A DNA stretch of 33,347 nucleotides from Aestuariivirga sp. (GTDB lineage Bacteria > Pseudomonadota > Alphaproteobacteria > Rhizobiales > Aestuariivirgaceae). Shown here one piece after another: positions 17,533-28,811 of the stretch; positions within the stretch are counted from its first letter, which is position 1, and the number at the start of each line of letters is the position of its first letter. The notes below the pieces were generated by a model. The model made no database searches and was not told the DNA's origin. It worked only from the letters and a program-made list of their open reading frames with translations. The stretch lies in the NCBI RefSeq assembly GCF_020252395.1, contig NZ_JADCDB010000041.1, forward strand, positions 1 through 33,347, given 5' to 3'. Made by a program: the position numbers and the translations under genes.

Positions 17533-19419
17533 TCAGTTCGTCTGCTGTCCCGCAACCTGTTGCCAGAGGGCCTCGTTGATGCTGACCCCCACCTGGCTCT
17601 GCAGTGCGTTGAGATAGGCCGTGAGCATGGCGTCGGCCATCTCCGGCTTGAGCCTTTCGGCGATGCTCTTCGCATCGGGCGAATTGGGGTCGAAGGGCGG
17701 CAGCAGAACCGGCGCCGACTGCATCACGCGCGCGCCCTTGCCGTCAGGCTCGACAGCATAGGCGAAGCCGCTGTCCGGCACGGAGAACAGCGCGCGGACG
17801 GCGGCGGGCCCGAAGCCGGCGCCCGCCTCGCCGCGCTTCAGCCCCTGGGCGGTCTGCACCTGGGCATTGGCTTCCTTGGCGAGGCCGTCGAGGCTGGCGC
17901 CGGACCTGGCGCGCTCCACCAGCTTCCTGGCCTTGTCTTCCGAGGCGGCTTTGACCTTGGCGGCGATCACCGCGGCACGGGCCTGGTCCTTCACCTGGTC
18001 GAAGGGTTTCAGCGCCGCTGGCACGACTTCGCGCACCTCGTACCAGACGTAGCCGTTGTCGAGCGGGATCGCGTCATTCTCGACGCCGACGTCGCTGGAG
18101 AAGCTGGCCTGCAGCACCTCCGCCGCATGCGGAATGTCGATGGGCTTGCCCGCCTTGTCGTTGCCCCGGGCGTCGGTCCCGGTGATCAGGATGAAGGGAA
18201 TGCCGGCCTTGGCGGCAATGTCCTCGAATTTGGTCTGGGCGGCGCGCGCGTCTTCCACCGCTTCATAGGTGGACTGGATCTGCTCCATCGCCTGGTCCAT
18301 CTTGACGCGTTCGGAAAGCTGCGGCTTCACCTCGTCGAGTGTCGCCTGGTGTTCCGGCTCGATCTTCACCACCTTGAGGAGTGCGGTGGACAGCGTGCCC
18401 TTGATCGGGTCGCTCACCGTGCCCTCTTGCAGCGCGAAGGCGGCATCGGCAATGGCCGGGTCGATAAAGTCGGCCTTGGTCTTGCCAGCGAAGGTGGCGT
18501 CGGCCTCGGTGAAGCCGCGCTCCCTGGCCAGCGCCAGAAAATCGGCGCCGGCCGCCAGCTTGGCCTTGGCGGCCTCGGCTTCGGCGAGGCTGGGGAAGGT
18601 GATCTGCAGCACGGTGCGCTTCTCGGGCGAGAAATACTCGGCCTTGTGCTTGGCATAGCCGTCGGCGAGGTCCTGGCCGGTGAGCGTGATCCTGGCGGCG
18701 ATGTCGGCGGGTTCCGCCTTCATGATGGCGATCGAGCGGTATTCGGGCGCGGTGTAAGCGGCTGGATCGGCGTCATATTCCTTCTTGATCTCGTCGGCGG
18801 TGGGGGCTGCCACTTCGCTGTCGGCGGTGGTGACCGTGAAATAGCGCGCATCGCGCTGTTCGTTCTCATAGCGGTACTGGGCCTCGATCAGGCCGCCGCC
18901 GGGGGCCGCGCCGGCGGCGGCCGTGCCGGTCAGTGCCCCGCGCAGCATGCGCTTGCGCTCCTCCGCGAAAAAGGTCGATTCGCTGTAGCCGTTTTGCGCC
19001 AGAGCCTGCTTGAAGCGGCCAGCGTCGAACTTGCCGGCCGAATCGAGGAAGGCCGGATTGGCCATCATGTAGGTGGCCAGGAACTGGTCGGACACGCCGA
19101 GCTTCAGCTTGGCGGCCTCGTCGTCCAGCGCCGCGCCCTGGATCAAAAAGGTCAGCACGCCCTTGTCGATGCCGAAGGCGCGCGCCTGCTCGGGCGTGAT
19201 GCCCTGGCCGGTCTGGCGGGCGATGTCCTGCAGCCGGTCCCGAAAGGCCTTGTCATATTCCTCGGCGGTTACCTTCTGGCTGCCGACGGTGGCAAGCCCG
19301 CCGGACGAACCGAAACGGAACACGTCGGCGATGCCCCACACGCCGAAGCTCACGGCCAGCAGGCCGATGAGGAGCTTCGCCACCCAACCCTTGGCGGCTT
19401 TGCGCATGGAATCCATCAT
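17533..19419 (-). CDS. ppiD: PpiD/SurA-like membrane-anchored peptidyl-prolyl cis-trans isomerase
   Basis: A 628-aa periplasmic folding factor tethered by one N-terminal TM segment (about residues 15-34), preceded by basic residues, giving an N-in topology. A SurA_N-like chaperone region follows (FRDRLQDIARQTGQGITPEQA, LIQGAALDDEAAKL), then a parvulin-type rotamase region (about residues 230-370: EYFSPEKRTVLQITF, DFLALARERGF, AFALQEGTVSDPI), and a long C-terminal region as in alphaproteobacterial PpiD. The frame is open to 19836 across tpiA, but the MMDSMRK start at 19419 directly precedes the TM and has GAGGG ten bases upstream. It heads the trp-moa chain and is divergent from tpiA. Parvulin activity in PpiD proteins is often weak, so the chaperone role may dominate. 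Confidence 0.88.
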   Translation of the reverse strand: MMDSMRKAAKGWVAKLLIGLLAVSFGVWGIADVFRFGSSGGLATVGSQKVTAEEYDKAFRDRLQDIARQTGQGITPEQARAFGIDKGVLTFLIQGAALDDEAAKLKLGVSDQFLATYMMANPAFLDSAGKFDAGRFKQALAQNGYSESTFFAEERKRMLRGALTGTAAAGAAPGGGLIEAQYRYENEQRDARYFTVTTADSEVAAPTADEIKKEYDADPAAYTAPEYRSIAIMKAEPADIAARITLTGQDLADGYAKHKAEYFSPEKRTVLQITFPSLAEAEAAKAKLAAGADFLALARERGFTEADATFAGKTKADFIDPAIADAAFALQEGTVSDPIKGTLSTALLKVVKIEPEHQATLDEVKPQLSERVKMDQAMEQIQSTYEAVEDARAAQTKFEDIAAKAGIPFILITGTDARGNDKAGKPIDIPHAAEVLQASFSSDVGVENDAIPLDNGYVWYEVREVVPAALKPFDQVKDQARAAVIAAKVKAASEDKARKLVERARSGASLDGLAKEANAQVQTAQGLKRGEAGAGFGPAAVRALFSVPDSGFAYAVEPDGKGARVMQSAPVLLPPFDPNSPDAKSIAERLKPEMADAMLTAYLNALQSQVGVSINEALWQQVAGQQTN

Positions 19420-19465
19420 GTCGGAACGTCCCTCTGAAATTGCCGGACCTCGGCGGTTGCACAGC

Positions 19466-19494
19466 ACTATAGGTAGGCGAACACCCCCTCGCAA
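19466..19494 (-). promoter_or_regulatory. Promoter of ppiD-trpEGDC-moaC-moeA (-35 TTGCGA, 17 bp, -10 TATAGT)
   Basis: On the minus strand TTGCGA (19494-19489) and TATAGT (19471-19466) are 17 bp apart, a close match to the sigma70 consensus. The predicted start is about 40 nt before the ppiD ATG. The -35 region falls in a GC-rich imperfect hairpin (CCCCC-T-CGC against GCGGGGG). No second promoter was seen between ppiD and trpE. Confidence 0.6.
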
Positions 19495-19549
19495 GCGGGG
19501 GATGCGTCTGCTAAGAGTCTGTTTCGCAAAGGAGTGAGAGCAGTCAATC

Positions 19550-20308
19550 ATGGCAAGCGAAGGGCCGCGGCCGCTGGTCGCCGGAAATTGGAAGATGAAC
19601 GGCAGCCTGGCGATGTTGAAGGAGCCGCGCCTCCTTGCCGCCATGCTCAAGGACGTGAAGCTGAAGGCCGACGTGATGGTCTGCCCGCCGGCGATTCTGG
19701 TCCGCCGGGTGAAGTCGGTGCTGAAAGGTTCCAAGATCAAGGTCGGCGGCCAGGACTGCCACTGGTCCGCGTCCGGCGCCCATACCGGCGACATTTCGGC
19801 GGACATGCTGAAGGAGGCGGGCTGCACTGCCGTCATCGTCGGTCATTCCGAGCGCCGCACCAACCATGGCGAAACCGACGAGATCGTGGCGAAGAAGGCC
19901 AGGGCCGCGCAGAAGTCGGGCATGAAGGCCATCATCTGCATCGGCGAGACGCTGGAGGAGCGGAAAGCGGGCAGGACGCTGGACTTGGTCGCCCGCCAGC
20001 TCAAAGGCTCCCTCCCGGAAGGTTCGTCCGCGTCCGATACGGTGATCGCCTATGAGCCGGTCTGGGCTATCGGAACCGGGCTCACCCCCACAACGGCGGA
20101 AGTGGCCGAAGTCCACGCTCTCATCCGTCAGGAACTCTCCGGGCTGATGGGAAATGACGGTGCAGCGGTGCGCATCCTCTATGGCGGCTCGGTCAAGCCG
20201 TCCAACGCCGGGGAGCTGATGAGCCAGCCCAACGTGAACGGCGCACTGGTCGGTGGGGCGAGCCTCAAGGCATCTGATTTCCTTGGGATTATCAAGGTGT
20301 TCGCGTAA
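19550..20308 (+). CDS. tpiA: Triose-phosphate isomerase
   Basis: TIM interconverts dihydroxyacetone phosphate and glyceraldehyde-3-phosphate. The 252-aa protein has all catalytic residues: Asn13 and Lys15 in AGNWKMNG, His99 in VGHSERR, Glu169 in [11 protein letters not shown], and the flexible-loop and phosphate-binding segments ending in LYGGSVKP and [15 protein letters not shown] lies about 15 bases before the ATG, rather distant. It is divergent from ppiD, and its stop shares one base with the next gene (TAATG). Order tpiA-secG-pyrG-kdsA-eno is typical of Rhizobiales. Confidence 0.98.
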   Translation: MASEGPRPLVAGNWKMNGSLAMLKEPRLLAAMLKDVKLKADVMVCPPAILVRRVKSVLKGSKIKVGGQDCHWSASGAHTGDISADMLKEAGCTAVIVGHSERRTNHGETDEIVAKKARAAQKSGMKAIICIGETLEERKAGRTLDLVARQLKGSLPEGSSASDTVIAYEPVWAIGTGLTPTTAEVAEVHALIRQELSGLMGNDGAAVRILYGGSVKPSNAGELMSQPNVNGALVGGASLKASDFLGIIKVFA

Positions 20309-20775
20309 TGTCTGAAATCCCTACTTTAACGAAGCGCAGGCTGCAGGCCGAGGTCATCGGGCCGATCTATGCCGAGATGGTGGAGCAGCTCGGCGAGGAA
20401 AAGGCGGCCGCCATCCTCGACTCCGCCATCCGCAAGGCCGCGGTGGCTGAGGGCAAGTATTTCGCCGGGAAGACCGGCGGCCAGACGTCCATGGCCGATT
20501 TCATCAGGCTATACGACAACTGGACGGCAGACGGGGCGCTGGAGATGGAGGTGCTGAAGGCCGATGACGCCTCCTTCGACTTCGACATCACCCGCTGCCG
20601 CTATGCCGAGACGTATAAGGAAATGGGGCTGGGCAAGATCGGTCACCTCCTGTCCTGCAACCGCGACGGCACCTTCTGTGAAGGCTATGACCCCAACATC
20701 ACGCTGGAGCGCAAGCAGACCATCATGGAGGGTGCTCCCTGCTGCACCTTCCGTTACAAATACAAATCAGCCTAA
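20308..20775 (+). CDS. L-2-amino-thiazoline-4-carboxylic acid hydrolase-like protein
   Basis: A 155-aa protein resembling the ATC hydrolase family, which in Pseudomonas opens the thiazoline ring of L-ATC on the way to cysteine. Recognisable features are the central DFDITRCRYAETYKEMG segment, then LLSCNRDGTFCEGYDPNITLER and the C-terminal MEGAPCCTFRYKYK. Four cysteines lie in the last third, of which at least one could be the conserved nucleophile. Its ATG overlaps the tpiA stop by one base, so it is almost certainly cotranslated with TpiA, although no metabolic link is known. Many family members are annotated only by domain, so the substrate is uncertain. Confidence 0.7.
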   Translation: MSEIPTLTKRRLQAEVIGPIYAEMVEQLGEEKAAAILDSAIRKAAVAEGKYFAGKTGGQTSMADFIRLYDNWTADGALEMEVLKADDASFDFDITRCRYAETYKEMGLGKIGHLLSCNRDGTFCEGYDPNITLERKQTIMEGAPCCTFRYKYKSA

Positions 20776-20972
20776 ATCTATAGAAGCTCAAGGCGAGTAG
20801 CCCTCGGCCGTCTCGATCCGGCAGGCCGATGAATTCTGGCGCAGGGTTTTGCGCGGGGCATGTTCCGGCGAAGACCACAAGGCCTGCAGACGCGCAATGG
20901 CCGGGGCCTCTGTTTCTGCCTTCGTCACCTTCTGACCCTGCTTCGGGGGTTGCAAGCCTTGGCCGCTGCCGG

Positions 20973-21001
20973 TTGCTTTCCCCATATGAAGCAGGTAAAG
21001 C
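20973..21001 (+). promoter_or_regulatory. Weak candidate promoter of secG
   Basis: TTGCTT (20973-20978) and TAAAGC (20996-21001) are 17 bp apart, in the 262-bp gap before secG. The -10 is poor. No other gene, RNA or strong repeat was seen in 20776-21037; a 5-bp hairpin (GCGCA/TGCGC) within it is not convincing. Confidence 0.3.
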
Positions 21002-21037
21002 CCACCCGCTATTCGATCGGAAAGTCGCGGAACACCC

Positions 21038-21418
21038 ATGGAAACCGTCATTCTCGTGATTCATCTCATCGTCGCGCTGGCGCTGATCGGGGTGGTGATG
21101 CTGCAGCGCTCCGAGGGCGGCGCACTTGGCATCGGCGGCGGCGGCGGTTCGGCGGGCAACCTGTTCACGGCGCGCGGCGCCGGCAATGCGCTGACGCGCA
21201 CCACGGCCTGGCTGGCGGTGGCCTTTTTCTGCACCTCGATCGCGCTCACCGTGATCGCCACCCACCGCGGCTCCGGCTCGGTGATCGACACTGTGGCGCC
21301 GCCGGCGGCAACCGGAACCCAGCCGGTGGCGCCGGCACAAGGGGCGGGCGACAGCAGCCTGCTGCCCAAGCTTGCACCCGCCGAACCGGCCCAGCCGCAG
21401 GTTCCAGTCAACCCGTAA
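21038..21418 (+). CDS. secG: Preprotein translocase subunit SecG
   Basis: SecG is the small accessory subunit of the SecYEG channel in the inner membrane. The 126-aa protein has two TM segments (about residues 3-22 and 55-75) joined by the conserved cytoplasmic loop LQRSEGGALG followed by a glycine-rich run and NLFTARGAGN. The C-terminal tail of about 45 residues is Pro/Ala-rich and low in complexity, as in many alphaproteobacteria. It is followed by an intrinsic terminator, so it is probably expressed apart from pyrG. Confidence 0.95.
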   Translation: METVILVIHLIVALALIGVVMLQRSEGGALGIGGGGGSAGNLFTARGAGNALTRTTAWLAVAFFCTSIALTVIATHRGSGSVIDTVAPPAATGTQPVAPAQGAGDSSLLPKLAPAEPAQPQVPVNP

Positions 21419-21447
21419 GGGCGCGCACCCGTTTAGTTATCCACACG

Positions 21448-21473
21448 GCCCGGAAACTCCGTTTCCGGGCTTT
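21448..21473 (+). terminator. Intrinsic terminator between secG and pyrG
   Basis: A perfect 10-bp stem, GCCCGGAAAC paired with GTTTCCGGGC, with a 3-nt TCC loop is followed by TTT and then A residues. It starts about 30 bp after the secG stop and ends 34 bp before the pyrG ATG. The short U tract means termination may be partial. Confidence 0.75.
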
Positions 21474-21501
21474 AAAACGTGATTTGAAGAAGATAGGGTG
21501 A

Positions 21502-23136
<1,635 letters not shown>

Positions 23137-23140
23137 CCCG

Positions 23141-25501
23141 ATGCGCGCGGCACGGGTCCTGCTGTCCGCTTTTGTCGCGCTCTGCCTTGCATTTACTGCG
23201 GCGGCAGCCCTCGACCGGGCCATCATCGGCGAGACGGACCGCGCGCTGCAGCAGCTGCGCATCGACCTCGACGGCTCGGGCATGCAGCTGCGGCGGCCCA
23301 ACCTCAGCGACAAGGAGCTCGCCAACCTTAAGGTCACACTCGAGAAAATTCGCACCACCGCGGCGGACCGCTCGATCAGACTGCTGGCCCCGCTGGGGGA
23401 GGTGACGCAGCAGCTGAACTCGCTGGGCGCCGCACCCGCCGCCGGTCAGAAGGAGGATGACGGCGTCGCCCAGTCGCGCGCCGACCTGACAGCAACGCGC
23501 GACAAACTGCAGAGCCTCAAGGCGCAGCTCGACGTCGTCACGGTCGAGGCCGAGCAGCTGTCGAAGTCGGTTTCGACCATGCAGCGCGACCAGTTCTTCG
23601 GCCGCATCTTCGACCGCACCCGGTCCGTCTTCAACCCGCAGCTCTGGTATGACCTGGTGGCTGGCGTGGGCGTGCTGTCCGCCGGCCTGTCGCTGATGCT
23701 GCGCAACTGGTGGGCGGACGTATCGCAGACGGCGCAGCCGCTGGGGCTGCTGCTGATTCCGGTGTTCATCATGGCCTGCGCATTTGCCTTCCGGCTTCTC
23801 AACCGGTTCTTCGCGCGCTGGCTGACCGGCTATTCCGCCTCGGGCCGCCCCATCGACAACATGACCCGGCTGTGGATCATTCTCCGCGCCCTGATGGTGG
23901 CATTCGCGGCGCTGGCGATCCTCTTCTTCCCGATCCGCCTCGCGCTGGAGACGAGCGGCTATTTCACCGACGCGACGCCGCGCATGGTGATGCTGTGGGA
24001 GGCGCTGCGCGACACGGCCTTCACCACCATCTTCTATTACGTGCTCGGCCGGCGCGTGGCGGCCCCCGGCCGCCCCGAAATCCGCATCGTCGACATGGAC
24101 GAACGGTCGGCCCGGCAGTTCGCCTGGCTGGTGGGCCTCACGGCCTTCGCCGCCACCTTTAATAAACAGCTTGGCCAGCTCTCGGCCGGCATGTACTTGA
24201 GCCTCAACTACACGCAGGGACAGTCGGCGCTGGGCGCGATCACGCTTCTGGTGCTTGCCAGCCTCATGCTGCTGGCGCTGCGCAAGCAGCCGGGCCTTCC
24301 GGAGCAGGACAAGCGGCGCTTCTATTTCGGCTGGGCCGCCAGGCTGGCGCCCCTCGTGTGGACGCTGATCTTCGCCGGCTTCGCGGCGCTGGCTACGGGT
24401 TACCTGGCGCTCGGCGACTATATCGCGCATCAGATCGTGCGCACCGCCATGGTGGTAACGCTGGTGTTCCTCGTCTACCACCTGCTCGACGCCATGGTGC
24501 AGGCGAGCTTCGATCCGCAGTCGAACTTCGGCGCCTTCCTGCGCCGCATCACGGGGCTCGGCGAACGCGCCATCGAGCGGCTGGGCCTGATGTTCCGCAC
24601 CATCGTCGATCTCGTGCTGGTGATCGCCGGCGTGCCCACCCTGTTGCTGCTGTGGACGCTGAACTGGGTGGACCTGCGGGGCCTTCTCACCACCCTGTCC
24701 CTTGGCATCACCATTGGCGACGTTACCATCCTGCCGGGCACGCTCGCCATCATGCTGGCGATCCTGGTTCTCGGCATCATCGCCACCAAGCTGTTCAACA
24801 GCTGGCTCGACCACCGCATCCTGTCGGACACGCGGATCAAGAAGGGCGTGCAGGATTCGATCCTCACGGGATCGGGCTACATCGGATACTTCCTCGCGGG
24901 CGTCTTCGCGCTCAGCGCGGCGGGCGTCGATTTCTCGAGCCTCGCCATCATCGCCGGCGCGCTGGGCCTCGGCATCGGTCTCGGCCTGCAGTCGATCATC
25001 AACAATTTCGTATCGGGCGTCATCTTGCTGGCTGAGCGGCCGATCCGCGTGGGCGACTGGGTGTCGCTGCCGGAGGGCGAGGGCATCGTGAGGCGCATCA
25101 ATGTGCGCTCGACCGAGATCGAGACCTTCGATTCCTGCTCGATCATTCTACCGAACTCGGCTCTCGTTACGGAACCTGTGAAGAACTGGACCCACAATGA
25201 CGACATGGGCCGCTTCTCGATCGACGTGGTGGTCGACTACGACACAGACGCCGAAGTGATGAAGAAACTGCTGCTCGAGGTCGCCAGCGCCCACCCCAAG
25301 GTGCTGAAGCACCCGGCCCCCGTGGTTATGCTCACCAGCTTCGGCAAGAACGGTCTCGAATTCGTGGTCAGAGCCTTCGTGGCCGACGTCCTGACAGGCT
25401 CACAGGTCGCAAGCGACATCCGCTTCGCGCTGTTGTCGCAGTTCCGCGAAAGGGGCATAACCATTGCACAGGCCGTGCCGGTGGTGCAGGCCGCCAAATG
25501 A
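23141..25501 (+). CDS. MscS-family mechanosensitive channel with long N-terminal extension (DUF3772 type)
   Basis: A 786-aa large MscS homologue. Residues 1-23 form a signal peptide (MRAARVLLSAFVALCLAFTAA). A periplasmic helical region predicted to form coiled coils follows (to about residue 160, including LTATRDKLQSLKAQLDVV). About nine to eleven TM segments come next, then the MscS core from about residue 600: the Gly-rich pore helix in LGLGIGLGLQSIINNFVSG, LLAERPIRVGDWV, the beta domain with INVRSTEIETFDS and ILPNSALVTEPVKNW, and the C-terminal alpha/beta domain. Such channels release solutes on hypo-osmotic shock. The start at 23141 is chosen because it gives the signal peptide and lies 4 bp after pyrG. 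Its stop overlaps the thioesterase start. Confidence 0.88.
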   Translation: MRAARVLLSAFVALCLAFTAAAALDRAIIGETDRALQQLRIDLDGSGMQLRRPNLSDKELANLKVTLEKIRTTAADRSIRLLAPLGEVTQQLNSLGAAPAAGQKEDDGVAQSRADLTATRDKLQSLKAQLDVVTVEAEQLSKSVSTMQRDQFFGRIFDRTRSVFNPQLWYDLVAGVGVLSAGLSLMLRNWWADVSQTAQPLGLLLIPVFIMACAFAFRLLNRFFARWLTGYSASGRPIDNMTRLWIILRALMVAFAALAILFFPIRLALETSGYFTDATPRMVMLWEALRDTAFTTIFYYVLGRRVAAPGRPEIRIVDMDERSARQFAWLVGLTAFAATFNKQLGQLSAGMYLSLNYTQGQSALGAITLLVLASLMLLALRKQPGLPEQDKRRFYFGWAARLAPLVWTLIFAGFAALATGYLALGDYIAHQIVRTAMVVTLVFLVYHLLDAMVQASFDPQSNFGAFLRRITGLGERAIERLGLMFRTIVDLVLVIAGVPTLLLLWTLNWVDLRGLLTTLSLGITIGDVTILPGTLAIMLAILVLGIIATKLFNSWLDHRILSDTRIKKGVQDSILTGSGYIGYFLAGVFALSAAGVDFSSLAIIAGALGLGIGLGLQSIINNFVSGVILLAERPIRVGDWVSLPEGEGIVRRINVRSTEIETFDSCSIILPNSALVTEPVKNWTHNDDMGRFSIDVVVDYDTDAEVMKKLLLEVASAHPKVLKHPAPVVMLTSFGKNGLEFVVRAFVADVLTGSQVASDIRFALLSQFRERGITIAQAVPVVQAAK

Positions 25502-25962
25502 CGGACGCCATGGACGCCGGAGAAAACAAGGCTCATCCGCAAAGCGGGCTCGACTTTCTGCGCGCGCTGCTGCGGGACTGGCATGGCTCGGCCATGGCCG
25601 AAGCCATGAATTTCCGCCTCATTGCGGTCGACGACGGCACGGCGACCTTCGAGGCCTTCCCCTCGCCCAAGTACTACAACCCGCAAATGCGCCTTCATGG
25701 CGGCTATGCGGCAACGCTGATCGATTCTGCCACCGGCTGCGCGGTGCAGACCAAGCTGCCCGCCGGCATTGGCTATGGCACCATCGAACTCAAAGTGAAC
25801 TACGTCGGCAAGATCGACGCTTCAGTGCCGCGCCTCATTTGCACCGGCACGGTGATCCACGCCGGCCGCACCTTGCTGACGGCCGATGCGCGGCTCACCG
25901 ATGACAACGGCAAACTCTATGCCCACGGCTCGGGCACATTCCTGGTGTATCCAAAGCAATGA
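25498..25962 (+). CDS. PaaI-family hotdog-fold thioesterase
   Basis: A 154-aa protein of the PaaI/YbgC-like acyl-CoA thioesterase superfamily. The active-site loop [16 protein letters not shown] has the HGG signature at residues 67-69, and the following helix is typical. [25 protein letters not shown] forms the later strands. These enzymes hydrolyse acyl- or aryl-CoA thioesters; the substrate here is unknown. The ATG overlaps the channel stop (ATGA), and its own stop overlaps the kdsA start (ATGA), so it is wedged inside a coupled pyrG-mscS-thioesterase-kdsA run. Confidence 0.85.
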   Translation: MTDAMDAGENKAHPQSGLDFLRALLRDWHGSAMAEAMNFRLIAVDDGTATFEAFPSPKYYNPQMRLHGGYAATLIDSATGCAVQTKLPAGIGYGTIELKVNYVGKIDASVPRLICTGTVIHAGRTLLTADARLTDDNGKLYAHGSGTFLVYPKQ

Positions 25963-26789
25963 CCCCCAACAGCATCGTTTCGACCAACAAAGTCTCCTTC
26001 GGTAACGCGCTGCCGATCGCGCTCATCGCCGGTCCCTGCCAGATGGAGAGCCGCGAGCATGCCTTCATGATGGCCGGGCGCCTCAGGGAGATCTGCGGGC
26101 GCCTGGGCATCGGGCTGGTCTACAAATCGAGCTTCGACAAGGCCAACCGCACGAGCCTCAAGGGCCAGCGCGGCCTGGGGCTGGAGAAGTCGCTTGCCGT
26201 CTTCGCCGACATCCGCAAAGAGCTGGGCCTGCCCGTGCTGACCGACGTGCATGAGAGAGCTCAGTGCGCCGAGGTGGCGAGCGTAGTCGATGTGCTGCAG
26301 ATTCCCGCCTTCCTCTGCCGCCAAACCGACCTTCTCATCGCGGCGGCCAAGACGGGCCGCATTGTAAACGTGAAGAAGGGCCAGTTCCTCGCCCCGTGGG
26401 ACATGAAGAACGTGCTGGCCAAGATCGTGGACAGCGGCAATCCCAACGTGCTCCTCACCGAGCGCGGCGTGTCCTTCGGCTACAACACTTTGGTCTCCGA
26501 CATGCGCTCGCTGCCGGTCATGGCGGAGATGGGCGCGCCGGTGATCTTCGATGCAACACATTCCGTGCAACAGCCGGGAGGCCAGGGCGCCTCGTCAGGC
26601 GGCGAGCGCAGTATGGTGCCGGTGCTGGCGCGCGCCGCCGTGGCGGTGGGTGTCGCCGGCGTCTTCATCGAAACTCACCAGGACCCGGATAATGCGCCTT
26701 CGGATGGGCCCAACATGGTGCCCATCGGCCAGCTGGAGGCGTTGCTGCGGACGCTGATGGCGCTGGACAAGGTGGTGAAGGCGGCGTGA
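25959..26789 (+). CDS. kdsA: 3-deoxy-8-phosphooctulonate synthase
   Basis: KdsA condenses arabinose-5-phosphate with phosphoenolpyruvate to Kdo-8-phosphate, for the lipopolysaccharide inner core. The 276-aa protein has [78 protein letters not shown] and [14 protein letters not shown]. Cys27 in GPCQMES is the metal ligand of metal-dependent Kdo8P synthases; the metal-independent E. coli enzyme has Asn there, so this should be the metallo-type. The ATG overlaps the thioesterase stop by four bases, suggesting coupled translation. Confidence 0.97.
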   Translation: MTPNSIVSTNKVSFGNALPIALIAGPCQMESREHAFMMAGRLREICGRLGIGLVYKSSFDKANRTSLKGQRGLGLEKSLAVFADIRKELGLPVLTDVHERAQCAEVASVVDVLQIPAFLCRQTDLLIAAAKTGRIVNVKKGQFLAPWDMKNVLAKIVDSGNPNVLLTERGVSFGYNTLVSDMRSLPVMAEMGAPVIFDATHSVQQPGGQGASSGGERSMVPVLARAAVAVGVAGVFIETHQDPDNAPSDGPNMVPIGQLEALLRTLMALDKVVKAA

Positions 26790-26814
26790 GGCCATGATCC
26801 CTCCCGTAACCGTC

Positions 26815-28156
<1,342 letters not shown>

Positions 28157-28160
28157 TTCG

Positions 28161-28811
28161 GTGAAGCTCACCAATTTCCAGATCGTGGTTTCGAGCCTGG
28201 CGGCCGTGGCCAGCGTTGGCCTCGCCGCCTATCAAACCTTCGCGCCCCGCGAGGCGGCGCAGCCGCCGGTGAATGTGGTGGTGACGGTCGATCCGCAAAA
28301 GGCCGATGCGATCGTCCCCGACGAGACGATTGCGAAAACCGGTTCCCCGGCGCTGAAGACTGAAACCATGGACCTTGCCGAGGGGGCGAGTTTTACCGCC
28401 GCGCTGAAGGATGGCAGCGATTCACGCTACGCCTTCGCCACCCTGTTCGACGCGCAGGACGACACCTTCCTGGCCATCAATCCGCCGGATACCGAAATCA
28501 ACGTGCTCGTGCTGTTCAAGGGCGATACGGCGCATCAGGTCACGGCGCTTGAATACACGCCACCTTCCGGCGTGAACCCGGCTTCGATGGCCAAGGCCGT
28601 CGACGTGATGGTGCTGCCGGAAGGCGAGCTTGGCGCCTCGGGGCGCCCGGTGATGAGTTTCGGCCTGCCACAATCGGGTGAAGCCCGCACGTTCGCCTTT
28701 CCCAGCGGCGAGGCCGGTAAGGGCCTTTGGTTGCGCGTCGCCGGCGCGCCCGGCGTGTCGAAGAGCTATGTCGGCGATTTCCGGATCCTGAGCGAGCAGG
28801 TGGCGCCTTAA
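28161..28811 (+). CDS. Uncharacterised membrane-anchored or exported protein
   Basis: I do not recognise this family. The 216-aa product from the GTG at 28161 has one N-terminal hydrophobic segment (about residues 6-22, VVSSLAAVASVGLAAYQTF), then an acidic soluble domain presumably in the periplasm. It contains no cysteines or catalytic motif that I can see; the domain seems beta-rich (FTAALKDGSDSRYAFATLFD, NPPDTEINVLVLFKG). The GTG is four bases after the eno stop and gives the TM close to the N-terminus; an in-frame ATG at 28128 inside eno is an alternative. Rhizobiales commonly carry the FtsB-like gene in this position, but this protein lacks the FtsB coiled coil. Its stop overlaps that of the convergent EamA gene. 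The coding call rests on long open frame and context. Confidence 0.65.
   Translation: MKLTNFQIVVSSLAAVASVGLAAYQTFAPREAAQPPVNVVVTVDPQKADAIVPDETIAKTGSPALKTETMDLAEGASFTAALKDGSDSRYAFATLFDAQDDTFLAINPPDTEINVLVLFKGDTAHQVTALEYTPPSGVNPASMAKAVDVMVLPEGELGASGRPVMSFGLPQSGEARTFAFPSGEAGKGLWLRVAGAPGVSKSYVGDFRILSEQVAP

Noticed and set aside
15989-17617. A 542-codon plus-strand frame opposite trpE
   Set aside because: It mirrors the strongly conserved trpE on the other strand, is rich in Arg, His, Asp and Gly as expected of antisense frames in GC-rich DNA, and has no recognisable domain.
17560-19437. A 625-codon plus-strand frame opposite ppiD
   Set aside because: Antisense shadow of ppiD; repetitive Gly/Leu/His composition and no family resemblance.
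20788-21051. An 87-codon minus-strand frame divergent from secG (or a 65-aa form from 20985)
   Set aside because: No recognisable family, no Shine-Dalgarno sequence before either start, and low-complexity polar composition. It overlaps the likely secG promoter region. A conserved homologue would change this view.
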